This document shows positions 7,711 through 17,578 of a DNA stretch of 64,000 nucleotides, in pieces. The DNA is from Methylobacterium sp. J-067. GTDB lineage: Bacteria; Pseudomonadota; Alphaproteobacteria; Rhizobiales; Beijerinckiaceae. The translations under genes and the position numbers were made by a program. The notes below the pieces were generated by a model. That model saw only the letters and a program-made list of their open reading frames with translations. It ran no database searches and was not told the origin of the DNA. The stretch lies in the NCBI RefSeq assembly GCF_022829465.1, contig NZ_JAKSXZ010000146.1, positions 310,001 to 374,000 on the forward strand, written 5' to 3'. How positions within the stretch are numbered: the stretch's first letter is position 1; each line of letters begins with the position of its first letter.

Positions 7711-8301
7711 TCAGTCGTCGGCGAACAGGTCGGCCACCGGCACCGTCAGGCCGGGCGGATCGAGGCTGAGCGTGCCCTCGCTGACCATGCGCGTGGCGAT
7801 GACATCGCCCGTGCCCCGGGCGTGATGCACGACGAGGCGGTTGTCCGGGTACAGGATCAGGTAGTGGGCGACGCTCGGAACGCGAAAATAGCCGCGCAGC
7901 TTCGCGCCCTGGTCCACCGAGCGGGTGCCCGGCGAGACGACCTCGACCACGATGACCGGGTTCGCGATCTCGACGGCGTTCGGGTCCGCCCGCCCGCCGC
8001 AATAAACCAGGGCATCCGGCTCGAACGCGGTGTGGTCGTCGATTCGGACGGTCATGCCGTCGGGCATGGCGCGGCAGGGGAGAACGACGCTGCGGATGGC
8101 GGATCGCAGAGCGAGGTAAGCGGCAGCCTTCACTTCGGCATGCTGCACCCGCTCCGGCGACATCGCGATGACTTGGCCGTCAATCAGTTCGTAGCGGCCT
8201 GGTCGCCCTTCGGCCCAGGCCAGGAACTCGTCCGTCGTCATCCGCCCGTCCGGTGCCGCACTCGCGCCCATCGCATCCGCCAATCTAGTCGGCGGGAGCA
8301 T
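7711..8301 (-). CDS. Uma2-family protein (DUF820, PD-(D/E)XK nuclease fold)
   Basis: A 196-residue member of the Uma2/DUF820 family. MTTDEFLAWAE and GRYELIDGQVIAMSPE are the conserved N-terminal half. The FEPDALVYC Asp and the VIVVEVVSPGT segment supply the D and E-X-V of a PD-(D/E)XK-like site. The family is widespread in cyanobacteria and alphaproteobacteria, and its cellular role is unsettled. The start at 8301 gives a 20-residue leader before MTTDEF; initiation at that internal Met (about 8241) is equally possible. Its 3' end is 71 bp before the kinase start. Confidence 0.85.
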   Translation of the reverse strand: MLPPTRLADAMGASAAPDGRMTTDEFLAWAEGRPGRYELIDGQVIAMSPERVQHAEVKAAAYLALRSAIRSVVLPCRAMPDGMTVRIDDHTAFEPDALVYCGGRADPNAVEIANPVIVVEVVSPGTRSVDQGAKLRGYFRVPSVAHYLILYPDNRLVVHHARGTGDVIATRMVSEGTLSLDPPGLTVPVADLFADD

Positions 8302-8311
8302 AGCACGGTTC

Positions 8312-9703
8312 TCAGCCGGCGATCTCCTCCAGCGCCACGTCCCGGGTGCGCGGCCCGAGGAGCCCGACGAGGCCGCCGGCGATCAGCATCGCCGCGGAGA
8401 TGAACAGGAACACCCCGGGCGTGCCCGCCTCCCGCAGGACGAAGGCGATGATAAAGCCGGTGAAGATCGCCGAGAACCGGCTCCACGAATAGACGAAACC
8501 GACCGCCCGCGCCCGGATGCCGGTGGGGAACAGCTCCGCCTGATAGGCGTGGAAGCTGTAGGACATGACGTTCGAGGCGAGCGTCAGGCCGATGCCGAGC
8601 GCGACGATGGCCGCCACGTCCCGCACCTGCGCGAACGCGAGCCCGCAGGCGATGTAGACGAGCGCCGCCGCCACGATGACGTGCTTGCGCTCGAACCGGT
8701 CGGCGATCAGGAGGCCGATCAGCGGCCCGGCCGGGGCGGCGAGCGCGATCAGCGCCGTGTACGCAAGGCTCGACGTGACGGTGATGCCTTGCGCGATCAG
8801 CAGGGTCGGCACCCAGTTGGCGAAGCCGTAGAAGCCCACCGTCTGGAACACGTTGAACCCAGCCATCATCAGCGTGCGGCGCCGGAAGGGCGGCACCCAC
8901 ATGTCGCGGAAGGCGCCGCGCGGCTGCATCGGCTGCGGCGGCCCGGGGGGCGGCAGCGGGCGGCCGTATTCCGCCGCGACCTTCGCCTCCAGCCGGTCCA
9001 TCACCGCCTCGGCTTCGGCGAAGCGCCCGCGCTCCACGAGCCAGCGGGGGCTCTCGGGCAGGCTGGAGCGCATCCACCACACCAGCACGGCCGCCGAGGC
9101 GCCGATGAGCGCGACCCAGCGCCAGCCGTCGAGGCCGAGGGGCGCGAGGGGGATCAGCAGGTAGGACAAGACGGCGACGACCGGCACGGCGCAGAAGCCG
9201 ATGCCCTGGCACAGGGCGAAGGCCCGCCCCCGGATCGCCTTCGGCACCAGTTCGGAGAGGTAGCTGCCGATGGTGACCATCTCCAGCCCCAGCCCGATCC
9301 CGGCGATGAGTCGCCACAGGTTCAGCCCGAAGGCCTCCGTCTGGAACGCCATCACGACGTTGGCGGCGGTGTAGGACAGGAGCGACCACGTGAAGATCGC
9401 CCGCCGCCCGAACCGGTCCGCGAGCCAGCCGCAGGCCACCGTGCCGATGAAAAGGCCGGCGAACAGGGCAGCCACGAACCCCGCCACGCCCGTCGCCCCG
9501 AACAGGCCGGGCGTCGTCGGCGTAAGGATGCCGGCCTTCACGAGGCCCGGCGCGACGTAGCCGGTGAAGAGCAGATCGTAGAGTTCGAAGAAGAAGCCGA
9601 GGCCGAGCAGCGCCACGAGGCGCCAGACGCTCCGCGTCGCGGGCAGCCGGTCGAGCCGGGCGACGATCTGGCCCGGGTCGGGGGAAGCCGCACTGGTCGT
9701 CAT
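8312..9703 (-). CDS. MFS transporter, sugar/organic-acid:H+ symporter type
   Basis: A 463-residue major facilitator permease with about 12 membrane segments. GWLADRFGRRAIFTW after helix 2 is the classic MFS signature, followed by IAGIGLGLEMVTIGSYLSELVP in helices 4-5. SLPESPRWLVERGR precedes the central cytoplasmic loop, a feature of the sugar-porter and aromatic-acid symporter groups. The start at 9703 (MTTSAASPDPGQ) is preferred over an upstream ATG because hydrophobic sequence follows soon after. No neighbour indicates the substrate. Confidence 0.85.
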   Translation of the reverse strand: MTTSAASPDPGQIVARLDRLPATRSVWRLVALLGLGFFFELYDLLFTGYVAPGLVKAGILTPTTPGLFGATGVAGFVAALFAGLFIGTVACGWLADRFGRRAIFTWSLLSYTAANVVMAFQTEAFGLNLWRLIAGIGLGLEMVTIGSYLSELVPKAIRGRAFALCQGIGFCAVPVVAVLSYLLIPLAPLGLDGWRWVALIGASAAVLVWWMRSSLPESPRWLVERGRFAEAEAVMDRLEAKVAAEYGRPLPPPGPPQPMQPRGAFRDMWVPPFRRRTLMMAGFNVFQTVGFYGFANWVPTLLIAQGITVTSSLAYTALIALAAPAGPLIGLLIADRFERKHVIVAAALVYIACGLAFAQVRDVAAIVALGIGLTLASNVMSYSFHAYQAELFPTGIRARAVGFVYSWSRFSAIFTGFIIAFVLREAGTPGVFLFISAAMLIAGGLVGLLGPRTRDVALEEIAG

Positions 9704-9799
9704 GGAGGGGGGCTCGCTCGTGGGATCGCCGCGCCGCTTGCCCCGGAAAGGGCGGCTGCGCAAGAGTTTACCGTCCCTAGGCCCAGCAGGCAGGCGGCC

Positions 9800-9827
9800 T
9801 TGAAAGTAGCGTATATGGTACTATCAT
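9800..9827 (+). promoter_or_regulatory. candidate promoter of the RelE-like TA operon
   Basis: TTGAAA (9800-9805), a 16-bp spacer and TATCAT (9822-9827) form a sigma70-like pair in an unusually AT-rich stretch. The toxin ATG is at 9830, so a transcript from here would be leaderless or the true promoter lies further upstream. This is inference only. Confidence 0.35.
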
Positions 9828-9829
9828 AA

Positions 9830-10153
9830 ATGGAGATCCGCGAGTACGTCGATGAGCGCGACAGGAGCCCCTTCGCCGAATGGTTCTCACGCCTGGATGC
9901 CCAGGCTGCCGCGAAGGTCGCGGTCGCGCTGGTGCGGATGGAGCGGGGCAACTTCGCCCATGCCAAATCCGTCGGCGGCGGCGTCGAGGAGTACCGGATG
10001 GACTGGGGGCCGGGCTACCGGCTCTATTTCGGCCGCGACGGGGCCACGCTGATCATTCTGCTCTGCGGCGGCACCAAGCGCCGGCAACAGGACGACATCG
10101 CCGAGGCTCATGCCCTGTGGGCCTCGTACAAGCGCCGCCGCAAGGAGGGATGA
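9830..10153 (+). CDS. RelE/HigB-type toxin (Gp49-like)
   Basis: A 107-residue toxin of the phage Gp49-like/HigB branch of the RelE/ParE superfamily. MEIREYVDERDRSPFAEWFSRL at the start and GVEEYRMDWGPGYRLYF in the middle are the family hallmarks. LCGGTKRRQQDDIAEAHALW near the end carries the conserved basic cluster used for ribosome-bound mRNA cleavage in active members. The stop overlaps the next gene (ATGA), and toxin-first order is usual for this branch. Activity is assumed from conserved residues only. Confidence 0.87.
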   Translation: MEIREYVDERDRSPFAEWFSRLDAQAAAKVAVALVRMERGNFAHAKSVGGGVEEYRMDWGPGYRLYFGRDGATLIILLCGGTKRRQQDDIAEAHALWASYKRRRKEG

Positions 10154-10470
10154 TGGCTCTGACGCGCAGCTTCAAGGAAACGATCAAGGCCAGGGCGGAC
10201 AGCGACCCCGCCTTCCGGGCCGCATTGCTGACCGAGGCGGTGGACCTGATGCTTGCGGGCGAAGTCGAGACCGGGAAGGCGGTCCTGCGCGACTGCGTGA
10301 ACGCCACGATCGGCTTCGAGCGACTGGCGCAGGAGACCGGCTCGTCCTCGAAGAGCCTGATGCGGATGCTTGGCCCCGCCGGCAATCCCACGGCGGGCAA
10401 TCTGTTCGCGATCCTCCGCAGCGTCCAGAAGGCGGCCGGGGTGAACCTCGCGGTCACGACGACCGGCTGA
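10150..10470 (+). CDS. HTH antitoxin partner of the RelE-like toxin
   Basis: A 106-residue probable antitoxin with a C-terminal Xre-like helix-turn-helix (QETGSSSKSLMRMLGPAGNP, about residues 63-82), followed by TAGNLFAILRSVQKAAGVNLAV. This arrangement is standard for antitoxins of Gp49-like toxins. Two tandem ATG codons (10150 and 10153) share the ribosome site AAGGAGGG inside the end of the toxin gene. It probably binds and represses the operon promoter. It ends 6 bp before the convergent glutaminase gene. Confidence 0.87.
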   Translation: MMALTRSFKETIKARADSDPAFRAALLTEAVDLMLAGEVETGKAVLRDCVNATIGFERLAQETGSSSKSLMRMLGPAGNPTAGNLFAILRSVQKAAGVNLAVTTTG

Positions 10471-10476
10471 GGCTCC

Positions 10477-11406
10477 TCACACCCCGAACACCGACCACCC
10501 CATGCGCTGGGTCAGCTGTTCCAGCGCCACTCGGCCGAGATGGGAATTGCCGGCGGCGTCGAGGCCGGGGGACCAGACCGCGATGGAGGCCTTGCCCGGC
10601 GCCACCGCGAAGATGCCGCCGCCCACCCCGCTCTTGCCCGGCAAGCCGACGCGGTAGGCGAACTCGCCCGAGCCGTCGTAGTGGCCACAGGTCAGCATGA
10701 TCGCGTTGATGCGGCGCGCCCGCTCCGGCGACACCACATTGAAGCCGGTCGCCGGGTTCAGGCCGTTATGGGCCAGGAACTGCCCCGCCGTCGCGAGCTG
10801 GCGGCAGTTCATCGCGATGGCGCAATGGTGGAAGTACACGCCCAGCGTGTAGTCGACCGGGTTCTCGATCACCCCGAACGATTTCATGTAATAGGCGAGC
10901 GCGCTGTTGCGGAACCCCGTGCGGCGCTCCGAGGCCGCCACCGTCTCGTCGATGAAGACGCTCGGGTCCTGCGAGAGGAACTGCATGAAGCGCAGGATCT
11001 CGCCCAGGGCCTCGCGCGGCGCGTGGCCGGAGAGGATCACGTCCGTCACCGCGATGGCGCCGGCATTGATGAAGGGGTTGCGCGGCACCCCGCGCTCCCG
11101 CTCCAATTGCACGATCGAGTTGAACGGGTTGCCCGAGGGCTCCCGCCCGACGCGCCGCCACAGGCGGTCGCCGATCATGCCGATGGCCAGCGTGAGGGTG
11201 AAGACCTTCGAGATGCTCTGGATCGAGAACAGGGTCTCGCTGTCGCCGCCCGCGCTGACGCGCCCGTCCCGGTCGATCACCGCCATGCCGAAGCGGTTCG
11301 GGTCCACATGGGCGAGTTCGGGGATGTAGTCGGCGACCGTGCCGCGATCCTTTCGCGCGGCCATCTCCTCCGCGATGTCACGGACGACGGTATCGAGATC
11401 GGGCAT
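10477..11406 (-). CDS. glsA: glutaminase
   Basis: A 309-residue beta-lactamase-fold glutaminase hydrolysing L-glutamine to glutamate and ammonia, equal in length to E. coli GlsB. The Ser-x-x-Lys catalytic dyad is S64 and K67 in SIQSISKVF. NPFINAGAIAVTD (about 135-147) and HNGLNPATGFNVVSPE are conserved substrate-site segments. The ATG at 11406 (MPDLDTVVRDIAEEM) gives the usual family start; a Met six codons upstream is less likely. It stands alone, with a double-hairpin repeat immediately upstream. Confidence 0.95.
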   Translation of the reverse strand: MPDLDTVVRDIAEEMAARKDRGTVADYIPELAHVDPNRFGMAVIDRDGRVSAGGDSETLFSIQSISKVFTLTLAIGMIGDRLWRRVGREPSGNPFNSIVQLERERGVPRNPFINAGAIAVTDVILSGHAPREALGEILRFMQFLSQDPSVFIDETVAASERRTGFRNSALAYYMKSFGVIENPVDYTLGVYFHHCAIAMNCRQLATAGQFLAHNGLNPATGFNVVSPERARRINAIMLTCGHYDGSGEFAYRVGLPGKSGVGGGIFAVAPGKASIAVWSPGLDAAGNSHLGRVALEQLTQRMGWSVFGV

Positions 11407-11422
11407 GGCCAGTCGTGGTTTC

Positions 11423-11464
11423 AAAAGGTCCGGGACCTTTTGCGGGTGCAGGGCGGCGCCCTGC
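11423..11464. repeat. double-hairpin intergenic element
   Basis: Two adjacent perfect inverted repeats: AAAAGGTCC-G-GGACCTTTT (11423-11441) and GCAGGGC-GGC-GCCCTGC (11448-11464). The pair lies between glsA (start 11406) and the stop of the ABC transporter at 11502, both read leftward. On the minus strand it could end the ABC transcript. The paired architecture resembles dispersed intergenic repeats of Hyphomicrobiales; this is from memory. Confidence 0.7.
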
Positions 11465-11501
11465 GGAACCCCGGCCCTTTAAGCAAGGACCGGGCCCCGC
11501 G

Positions 11502-13283
<1,782 letters not shown>

Positions 13284-13418
13284 CCCGTTCTCGCGTGACC
13301 GGCCGGCGGCAGCCGTGCGAGCATGCGGTTCTAAAGGCAAGTCCGTCCCGTAGCGCCAACGCAGGAGCGTTGCCATACGTTGCAGTGTGACTCTCTGGAT
13401 CGCGCGCTTTTAGCGGCC

Positions 13419-13436
13419 CAAGCTGAACATAGCTTG
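13419..13436. repeat. dyad upstream of the ABC exporter
   Basis: CAAGCT-GAACAT-AGCTTG is a perfect 6-bp dyad lying 136 bp upstream of the ABC exporter start. It could be an operator, but nothing else supports this. Confidence 0.3.
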
Positions 13437-13471
13437 ATCGCCGCCCCGAAGCGAAAGCGATGCCGCGCCCG

Positions 13472-14869
13472 TCAGGCGGGCTCCGCGATCTCGCGCTCCT
13501 TCCCGGAGGCCCGGCGGGTCTCGGGCATGATCAGCGCGACCAGCATGAAGGCGGCAAAGCCCAGGAAGGCGAGGCCGAGGAAGGCGCTGTGGCTTCCGAG
13601 CCGGTCGGCCATGATGCCCGCGAGCGAGGTCGAGAGGGCGGCGCCGATGCCCATGGCCGTGCCCACCGCCCCGAGGGCGAGGTTGAACCGGCCGGTGCCG
13701 CGGGTCAGGTCGGACACGACGAGAGGCACCATCACGCCGAGCACCGAGGCCGAGACGCCGTCAAGCACCTGGATCGCAACCAGCGCATAGGGGTTCGTGG
13801 TGGAGGCGAGCAGCAGGCCGCGCAGCGGCAGGGCCGCGAAGCCGACGAGCAGGACGGGGTAGCGGCCGAACCGCTCCGTGGCCCGCCCGACGGCAGGTGC
13901 ACAGACGGCGAGCACCGCCTGCGGAACCATGATGCAGGCTGCGACCAGCGCGGTCGCGGTCTCGCTGGCACGTAGCGTCAGGACGCTGCCGACGAGGGGC
14001 ATCATCGCCGCGTTGGCAAGGAAGAACAGCAGCATGCAGGCGCCGAAGCTCATCAGGCCCCGGTTGCCGAGGAGCGACCGCAGCGCCCCGCGCCCGTTCG
14101 GCGAGGCGGCGGCGGGTTCGGCGGCAGCCTGGATGCGCGTGCTGGCATCGATCTCGTCGGCGCGGATCGCCGAAAGGGCCATGACGGCGGGAACGCCGAG
14201 GGCGGCGGTGAGGTAGAAGACGGCACCGTTCGACAGGTAGTAGCCGCAGGCGCCCATTCCGGCGGCGGCGACGGCGTTGCCCAATGCCTGGAAGCTGGCA
14301 TTGCGCCCCAGGCGCTCGCCGGCCCGCGCATGGCCCACGAGGCCGATGCTGATCGCGGCGATGGCCGGGGTGAGCACGCAGCTTGCCGCCGAGTGCAGCG
14401 CCATGGCGAGGAGCACGACGAGGAAGCTCGGCCAGACGGCGAGCGCGAGGGCGCTGCCCGCCACGGCGAGGGTGGCCACCGCCGCCGCGAAACGCTTGGA
14501 GCGGGCGGCATCCACGAAGGCGCCCCCCGGCACCTGCCCGAGCAGGCCGACGAGGCTCCCCACCGTCAGGGCGAAGCCGATGTCGGATTGGGTCCACTTG
14601 GCCTGCGAGAAGTAGACGGCCAGGAACGGCCCGAACCCGGTCTGAAGGTTGGCCACGAAGAAGGCGAAGGCATCGAGGCCCCGCCGGCTCCCCTGAGAGA
14701 CGACGGCCTCGGCCGGGGCGGGAGCCCCGGACACCGCAGCCGCGTCCGGCACCGCCGCGAGCCGCTGGCGCGCCTCGGCCACCGCATCCTTGCGCGCGTC
14801 CGATCGGTGGACGTCTCGGGCCGGTGTCGCGGGAACGGGGGGCCGTGCCTTCAATCGGGCCACCGTCAT
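13472..14869 (-). CDS. MFS transporter
   Basis: A 465-residue major facilitator protein with a hydrophilic N-terminal extension of about 65 residues. LDAFAFFVANLQTGFGPFLAVYF (first helix) and LVGLLGQVPGGAFVDAARSKR (helix 2 and signature loop) mark the fold. AGERLGRNASFQALGNAVAAAGMG is the helix 4-5 region of a group common in rhizobia, often annotated only as MFS. The ATG at 14869 overlaps the stop of the upstream PRC-barrel gene (ATGA), so the two are probably translationally coupled. The substrate is unknown. Confidence 0.85.
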   Translation of the reverse strand: MTVARLKARPPVPATPARDVHRSDARKDAVAEARQRLAAVPDAAAVSGAPAPAEAVVSQGSRRGLDAFAFFVANLQTGFGPFLAVYFSQAKWTQSDIGFALTVGSLVGLLGQVPGGAFVDAARSKRFAAAVATLAVAGSALALAVWPSFLVVLLAMALHSAASCVLTPAIAAISIGLVGHARAGERLGRNASFQALGNAVAAAGMGACGYYLSNGAVFYLTAALGVPAVMALSAIRADEIDASTRIQAAAEPAAASPNGRGALRSLLGNRGLMSFGACMLLFFLANAAMMPLVGSVLTLRASETATALVAACIMVPQAVLAVCAPAVGRATERFGRYPVLLVGFAALPLRGLLLASTTNPYALVAIQVLDGVSASVLGVMVPLVVSDLTRGTGRFNLALGAVGTAMGIGAALSTSLAGIMADRLGSHSAFLGLAFLGFAAFMLVALIMPETRRASGKEREIAEPA

Positions 14870-15582
14870 TTATCCGGAGCCTTTTCGGGCGCGGGCGCAG
14901 CGGGAGGGGCGGCAGGCGTCGCGACGGGGGCGGCGGCGGGCGCGGACGGCGGCATCGACGCGGGCGGCACCACGGGAGCCGGCGGCCCCGCTGGAGCCAC
15001 GCCGGCCTGCTCGCCCTCGGGCGGCGTGCCGCTCGCCGGGCCGAGCACGACGATCGGCTCGCCCGACTTGTATTCCGGCGAGACGCGGACCTGATTGCGG
15101 GTGAGCGCCACCGAGAGCCGGCGCTCCTTGCCGTCCGAGGCGAAGCGCAGGGCGCGCCAATCGACGGCGATCTTGCGGGTGCCGACGCCGAGGAAGCCGC
15201 CGAAATCGATGATTGCCGCGCGGGGATGCCCCTCCTTGTCGATGATCACGTCGATCACCCGGCCGAGCTCGTCCCCCTGCGCGCTGCGGACGCTGCGGCC
15301 GAGGAGGCTCTCGTAATCCGAGGTGTCGAGGACCGTGGCGGGCGTACCCTGCTGCGGCTGCGCCCCGGCGGCGGGCGCCGGAGGGGTCGCGGACGGCGCC
15401 GCCGGCGTGGCGGCGGGCGGCGCAGCCGGCGCGGGCGTTGGGGTGGGTGAGGTTGGTGGAGGCGGGGGCGAGGCGCCCGGGCCGGAGGCGCCCTCACCGC
15501 CGGCGGGCGGCGTCTGGGCGGCAACCCCCGTCGCCCCCAGGGCGAGCACCAGGGCCGCGATCATCCGACTGGTAGTACGCAC
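14866..15582 (-). CDS. secreted PRC-barrel domain protein
   Basis: A 238-residue exported protein. The GTG start at 15582 is chosen because AGAGGA lies about 7 bp upstream; an internal ATG is at 15564. The signal peptide MIAALVLALGATGVAAQ is followed by a long Pro/Ala/Gly-rich linker. The PRC-barrel (about residues 100-175) includes SLLGRSVRSAQGDELGRVIDVII and the FGGFLGVGTRKIAVDW turn. Another low-complexity Pro/Ala tail follows. The PRC-barrel is a small beta-barrel used in photosynthetic reaction centre H subunits, RimM and many stress proteins. It overlaps the downstream MFS gene. Confidence 0.85.
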   Translation of the reverse strand: MRTTSRMIAALVLALGATGVAAQTPPAGGEGASGPGASPPPPPTSPTPTPAPAAPPAATPAAPSATPPAPAAGAQPQQGTPATVLDTSDYESLLGRSVRSAQGDELGRVIDVIIDKEGHPRAAIIDFGGFLGVGTRKIAVDWRALRFASDGKERRLSVALTRNQVRVSPEYKSGEPIVVLGPASGTPPEGEQAGVAPAGPPAPVVPPASMPPSAPAAAPVATPAAPPAAPAPEKAPDK

Positions 15583-15863
15583 GCGTCGTCCTCTGCGAAA
15601 TCCGATGGGCGGCCAGGCGGGGAGCCCTGCCGCCCGAATCCGGCGCGGCATGACGGCGATACCGTCGGACCTGGGCGAAGTTATGGATCAGGTCTGTGGG
15701 CTGAGGGCAACAGGGTGCGAGATCCGCGCCACATTCCCCCTTCGGCGCGCCGCGGGCGGCCCGGCTGCCCCCGGCGCGTCTGTTTTTCGCCGCAACCCCG
15801 GCTTAGATCCTCAGAAACAGTTCGTGGGCCCTGGCATTGCGCGGCCCGCGCGAGGAACCGTCA

Positions 15864-16262
15864 ATGTCCCGCACTCCGTTTCCGGCCCCCGTGCCTGCCC
15901 TGATTCTCGCCGTCTCCCTGGCCGCCGGCGGCCTCGCGGGATGTCAGGCGCTGGGCAGCACGAATGGCGTGATGCCCGATACCGATGTCGGCCTGCCGCC
16001 CTCCATGCGCGGCGCCATCCCCGGCCGTCAGGCGCGGACGGCGACCCTGGACGACGACGGCCGCCCGCTGCCGGCCGCCCCGACCCGCAACATCGACATC
16101 CCGAAGAGTGCGGGCGCGGCGAGCCGTTCCGCCGATGCGAGCGAGCGGCGGATCCGCCGCGACGAGCTGGAAGGGAGCGACGCCCGCAGCGGCAGCAGCT
16201 CGAACGGCATGGCCCCGTCGCTCACTCCCGGCGGCAGCGTCGGCCTCGGCGGCAAGTTCTAA
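15864..16262 (+). CDS. predicted lipoprotein of unknown function
   Basis: A 132-residue predicted lipoprotein. The signal peptide ends in a lipobox LAGC (Cys about residue 31), so the mature protein would be lipid-anchored in the cell envelope. The rest is polar and disordered-looking, with RRIRRDELEG and a Ser/Gly-rich end. The ATG at 15864 has a GAGGAA ribosome site. Its stop codon overlaps the stop of the PRC-barrel gene on the other strand by 4 bp. I do not recognise the family. Confidence 0.7.
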   Translation: MSRTPFPAPVPALILAVSLAAGGLAGCQALGSTNGVMPDTDVGLPPSMRGAIPGRQARTATLDDDGRPLPAAPTRNIDIPKSAGAASRSADASERRIRRDELEGSDARSGSSSNGMAPSLTPGGSVGLGGKF

Positions 16263-16693
16263 ATGGAGGCGAGGCGGCTGCCGTAATATTCGTCCAGCCG
16301 CTTCTTGTAGTTCGGGTCGGCGAAACTGTCCTCGCCCGGCCCGTGGGTCGGCGCACCCGCCAGCGAGCCGGGATCGATATCCACCACGTAGCCGCCGAGC
16401 TCCGTGCTGTAGCGCAGAGCCCGCCAGGGCAGCGCGTGGTGGTTCTCCCCGAGGCCCAGGAAGCCGCCGAAGGCCAGGACGGCGTAGGCCACCTGCCCCG
16501 ACACCTTGTCGACCATGAAATTGTAGACCGTGCCGAGATGGCGGCCCTCGCTGTCGTAGACGGCGGTTCCCTCGACCTTGTTCGAGGCGATCAGGCGCGG
16601 CGTCTCGTCGAGGGCGACGCCCTCGGCGGCCGGGTCGAGTTCCAGCGTGCCCGGCTTCCTGACGGCGCGTTCGGTCGGCAGATCGGTGGGCAT
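16259..16693 (-). CDS. cytoplasmic PRC-barrel domain protein
   Basis: A 144-residue PRC-barrel protein without a signal peptide. The barrel spans about residues 30-110: LIASNKVEGTAVYDSEGRHL, then VAYAVLAFGGFLGLGENHHA and LPWRALRY, a canonical ending shared with the exported PRC protein 700 bp away. The C-terminal tail (DPNYKKRLDEYYGS) is common to many alphaproteobacterial members. It is a possible stress or membrane-associated adaptor; no function is established. It is tail-to-tail with the lipoprotein gene. Confidence 0.88.
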   Translation of the reverse strand: MPTDLPTERAVRKPGTLELDPAAEGVALDETPRLIASNKVEGTAVYDSEGRHLGTVYNFMVDKVSGQVAYAVLAFGGFLGLGENHHALPWRALRYSTELGGYVVDIDPGSLAGAPTHGPGEDSFADPNYKKRLDEYYGSRLASI

Positions 16694-16812
16694 AGTCCCT
16701 CCTCAGGCGCCCCGCGGCCACGCGGCGGGGGTGATGGAGGGGTTACGAGCACCGCCGCAACCGGTTCCGTCGCGGCGTTCGCGTGATTCGCGAGGGGGCG
16801 GGCCGGGCCCGG

Positions 16813-16932
16813 TCAGATCAGGACGCGGGCCTCGGGGGCCCGGCCGGTGTCGACCCGCCGCGTTCCGGCCGCCAGGGCGACGACCAGCGCCACGGAGAGC
16901 ACCAGTGCGAGGGAGAGGATCGGTGTGAACAT
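16813..16932 (-). CDS. 39-residue single-span membrane peptide
   Basis: A short frame from ATG at 16932 to TGA at 16813 encodes MFTPILSLALVLSVALVVAL as its first 20 residues, one hydrophobic helix. A short basic/polar tail rich in Arg and Ala follows. It resembles the many tiny membrane proteins missed by gene callers. The ribosome site is weak and no family is recognised. The surrounding 16694-17170 stretch contains nothing else I can support. Confidence 0.45.
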   Translation of the reverse strand: MFTPILSLALVLSVALVVALAAGTRRVDTGRAPEARVLI

Positions 16933-17170
16933 GTCACCGAGACTTGCAAATCGCGGTTACGATAATGTTTCATATCCCAACCTATGCGATAAGATTCTGC
17001 TTCGGCATCCTTGCCGAATGGGCCAAAGGCTGGTCCACCCTGTGGATTGAAGCGGTTAGCACCGACTTTCCCCTTGGAACGGGCGCGTCACCGCTTAGTT
17101 GATGCTGCTATGCTGACGCGGCGACGGGGTGCGGTTTGCCCCGGCGCGGTCCGAGCATCGGAGGATATTG

Positions 17171-17527
17171 ATGGCGACGAAGACGGAGAAGGCTGCGCCG
17201 AAGGCGGCCAAGACCACCAAGGCTGCTTCTGAGTCCGCCCCCGCCAAGACCGCCAAGCCAGCTGCGAAGGCGGCGGCCGCGAAGCCGAACGCCCTTCAGC
17301 AGCCGCTGAAGCCCTCGGCCGAGCTTGGCGCCATCGTCGGCACCAGCCCGCTTCCGCGCGGCGAGGTGGTGAGCAAGGTGTGGGAATACATCAAGAAGCA
17401 CAACCTGCAGAACCCCGAGAACAAGCGCGAGATCGTCGCAGACGACAAGCTGAAGAAGGTCTTCGGCAAGGACAAGTGCTCCATGTTCGAGATGAACAAG
17501 CACCTCGCGGCGCACCTGAAGTCCTAA
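17171..17527 (+). CDS. SWIB/MDM2-domain protein with histone-H1-like tail
   Basis: A 118-residue DNA-associated candidate. The first 45 residues are a Lys/Ala/Pro-rich tail (KAAPKAAKTTKAA repeats) like bacterial histone H1 analogues. The remainder is a SWIB domain: LKPSAELGAIVGTSPLPRGE, then VVSKVWEYIKKHNLQNP and KLKKVFGKDKCSMFEMNKHL. SWIB is best known from eukaryotic SWI/SNF complexes and chlamydiae, but single-domain proteins are common in alphaproteobacteria. The role is probably nucleoid or chromatin-like; this is inferred from composition. The start at 17171 follows GGAGGATATTG. Confidence 0.9.
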   Translation: MATKTEKAAPKAAKTTKAASESAPAKTAKPAAKAAAAKPNALQQPLKPSAELGAIVGTSPLPRGEVVSKVWEYIKKHNLQNPENKREIVADDKLKKVFGKDKCSMFEMNKHLAAHLKS

Positions 17528-17542
17528 CGGCACCTCTTGCCG

Positions 17543-17562
17543 GACCGGCCCGCGGGCCGGTC
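17543..17562. terminator. perfect palindrome between convergent genes
   Basis: GACCGGCCCG followed by its exact complement CGGGCCGGTC forms a 20-bp palindrome, 16 bp after the SWIB stop and 17 bp before the SDR stop. It may act as a bidirectional terminator; there is no T tract. Confidence 0.5.
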
Positions 17563-17578
17563 GCGGCAGATCCTGGCG

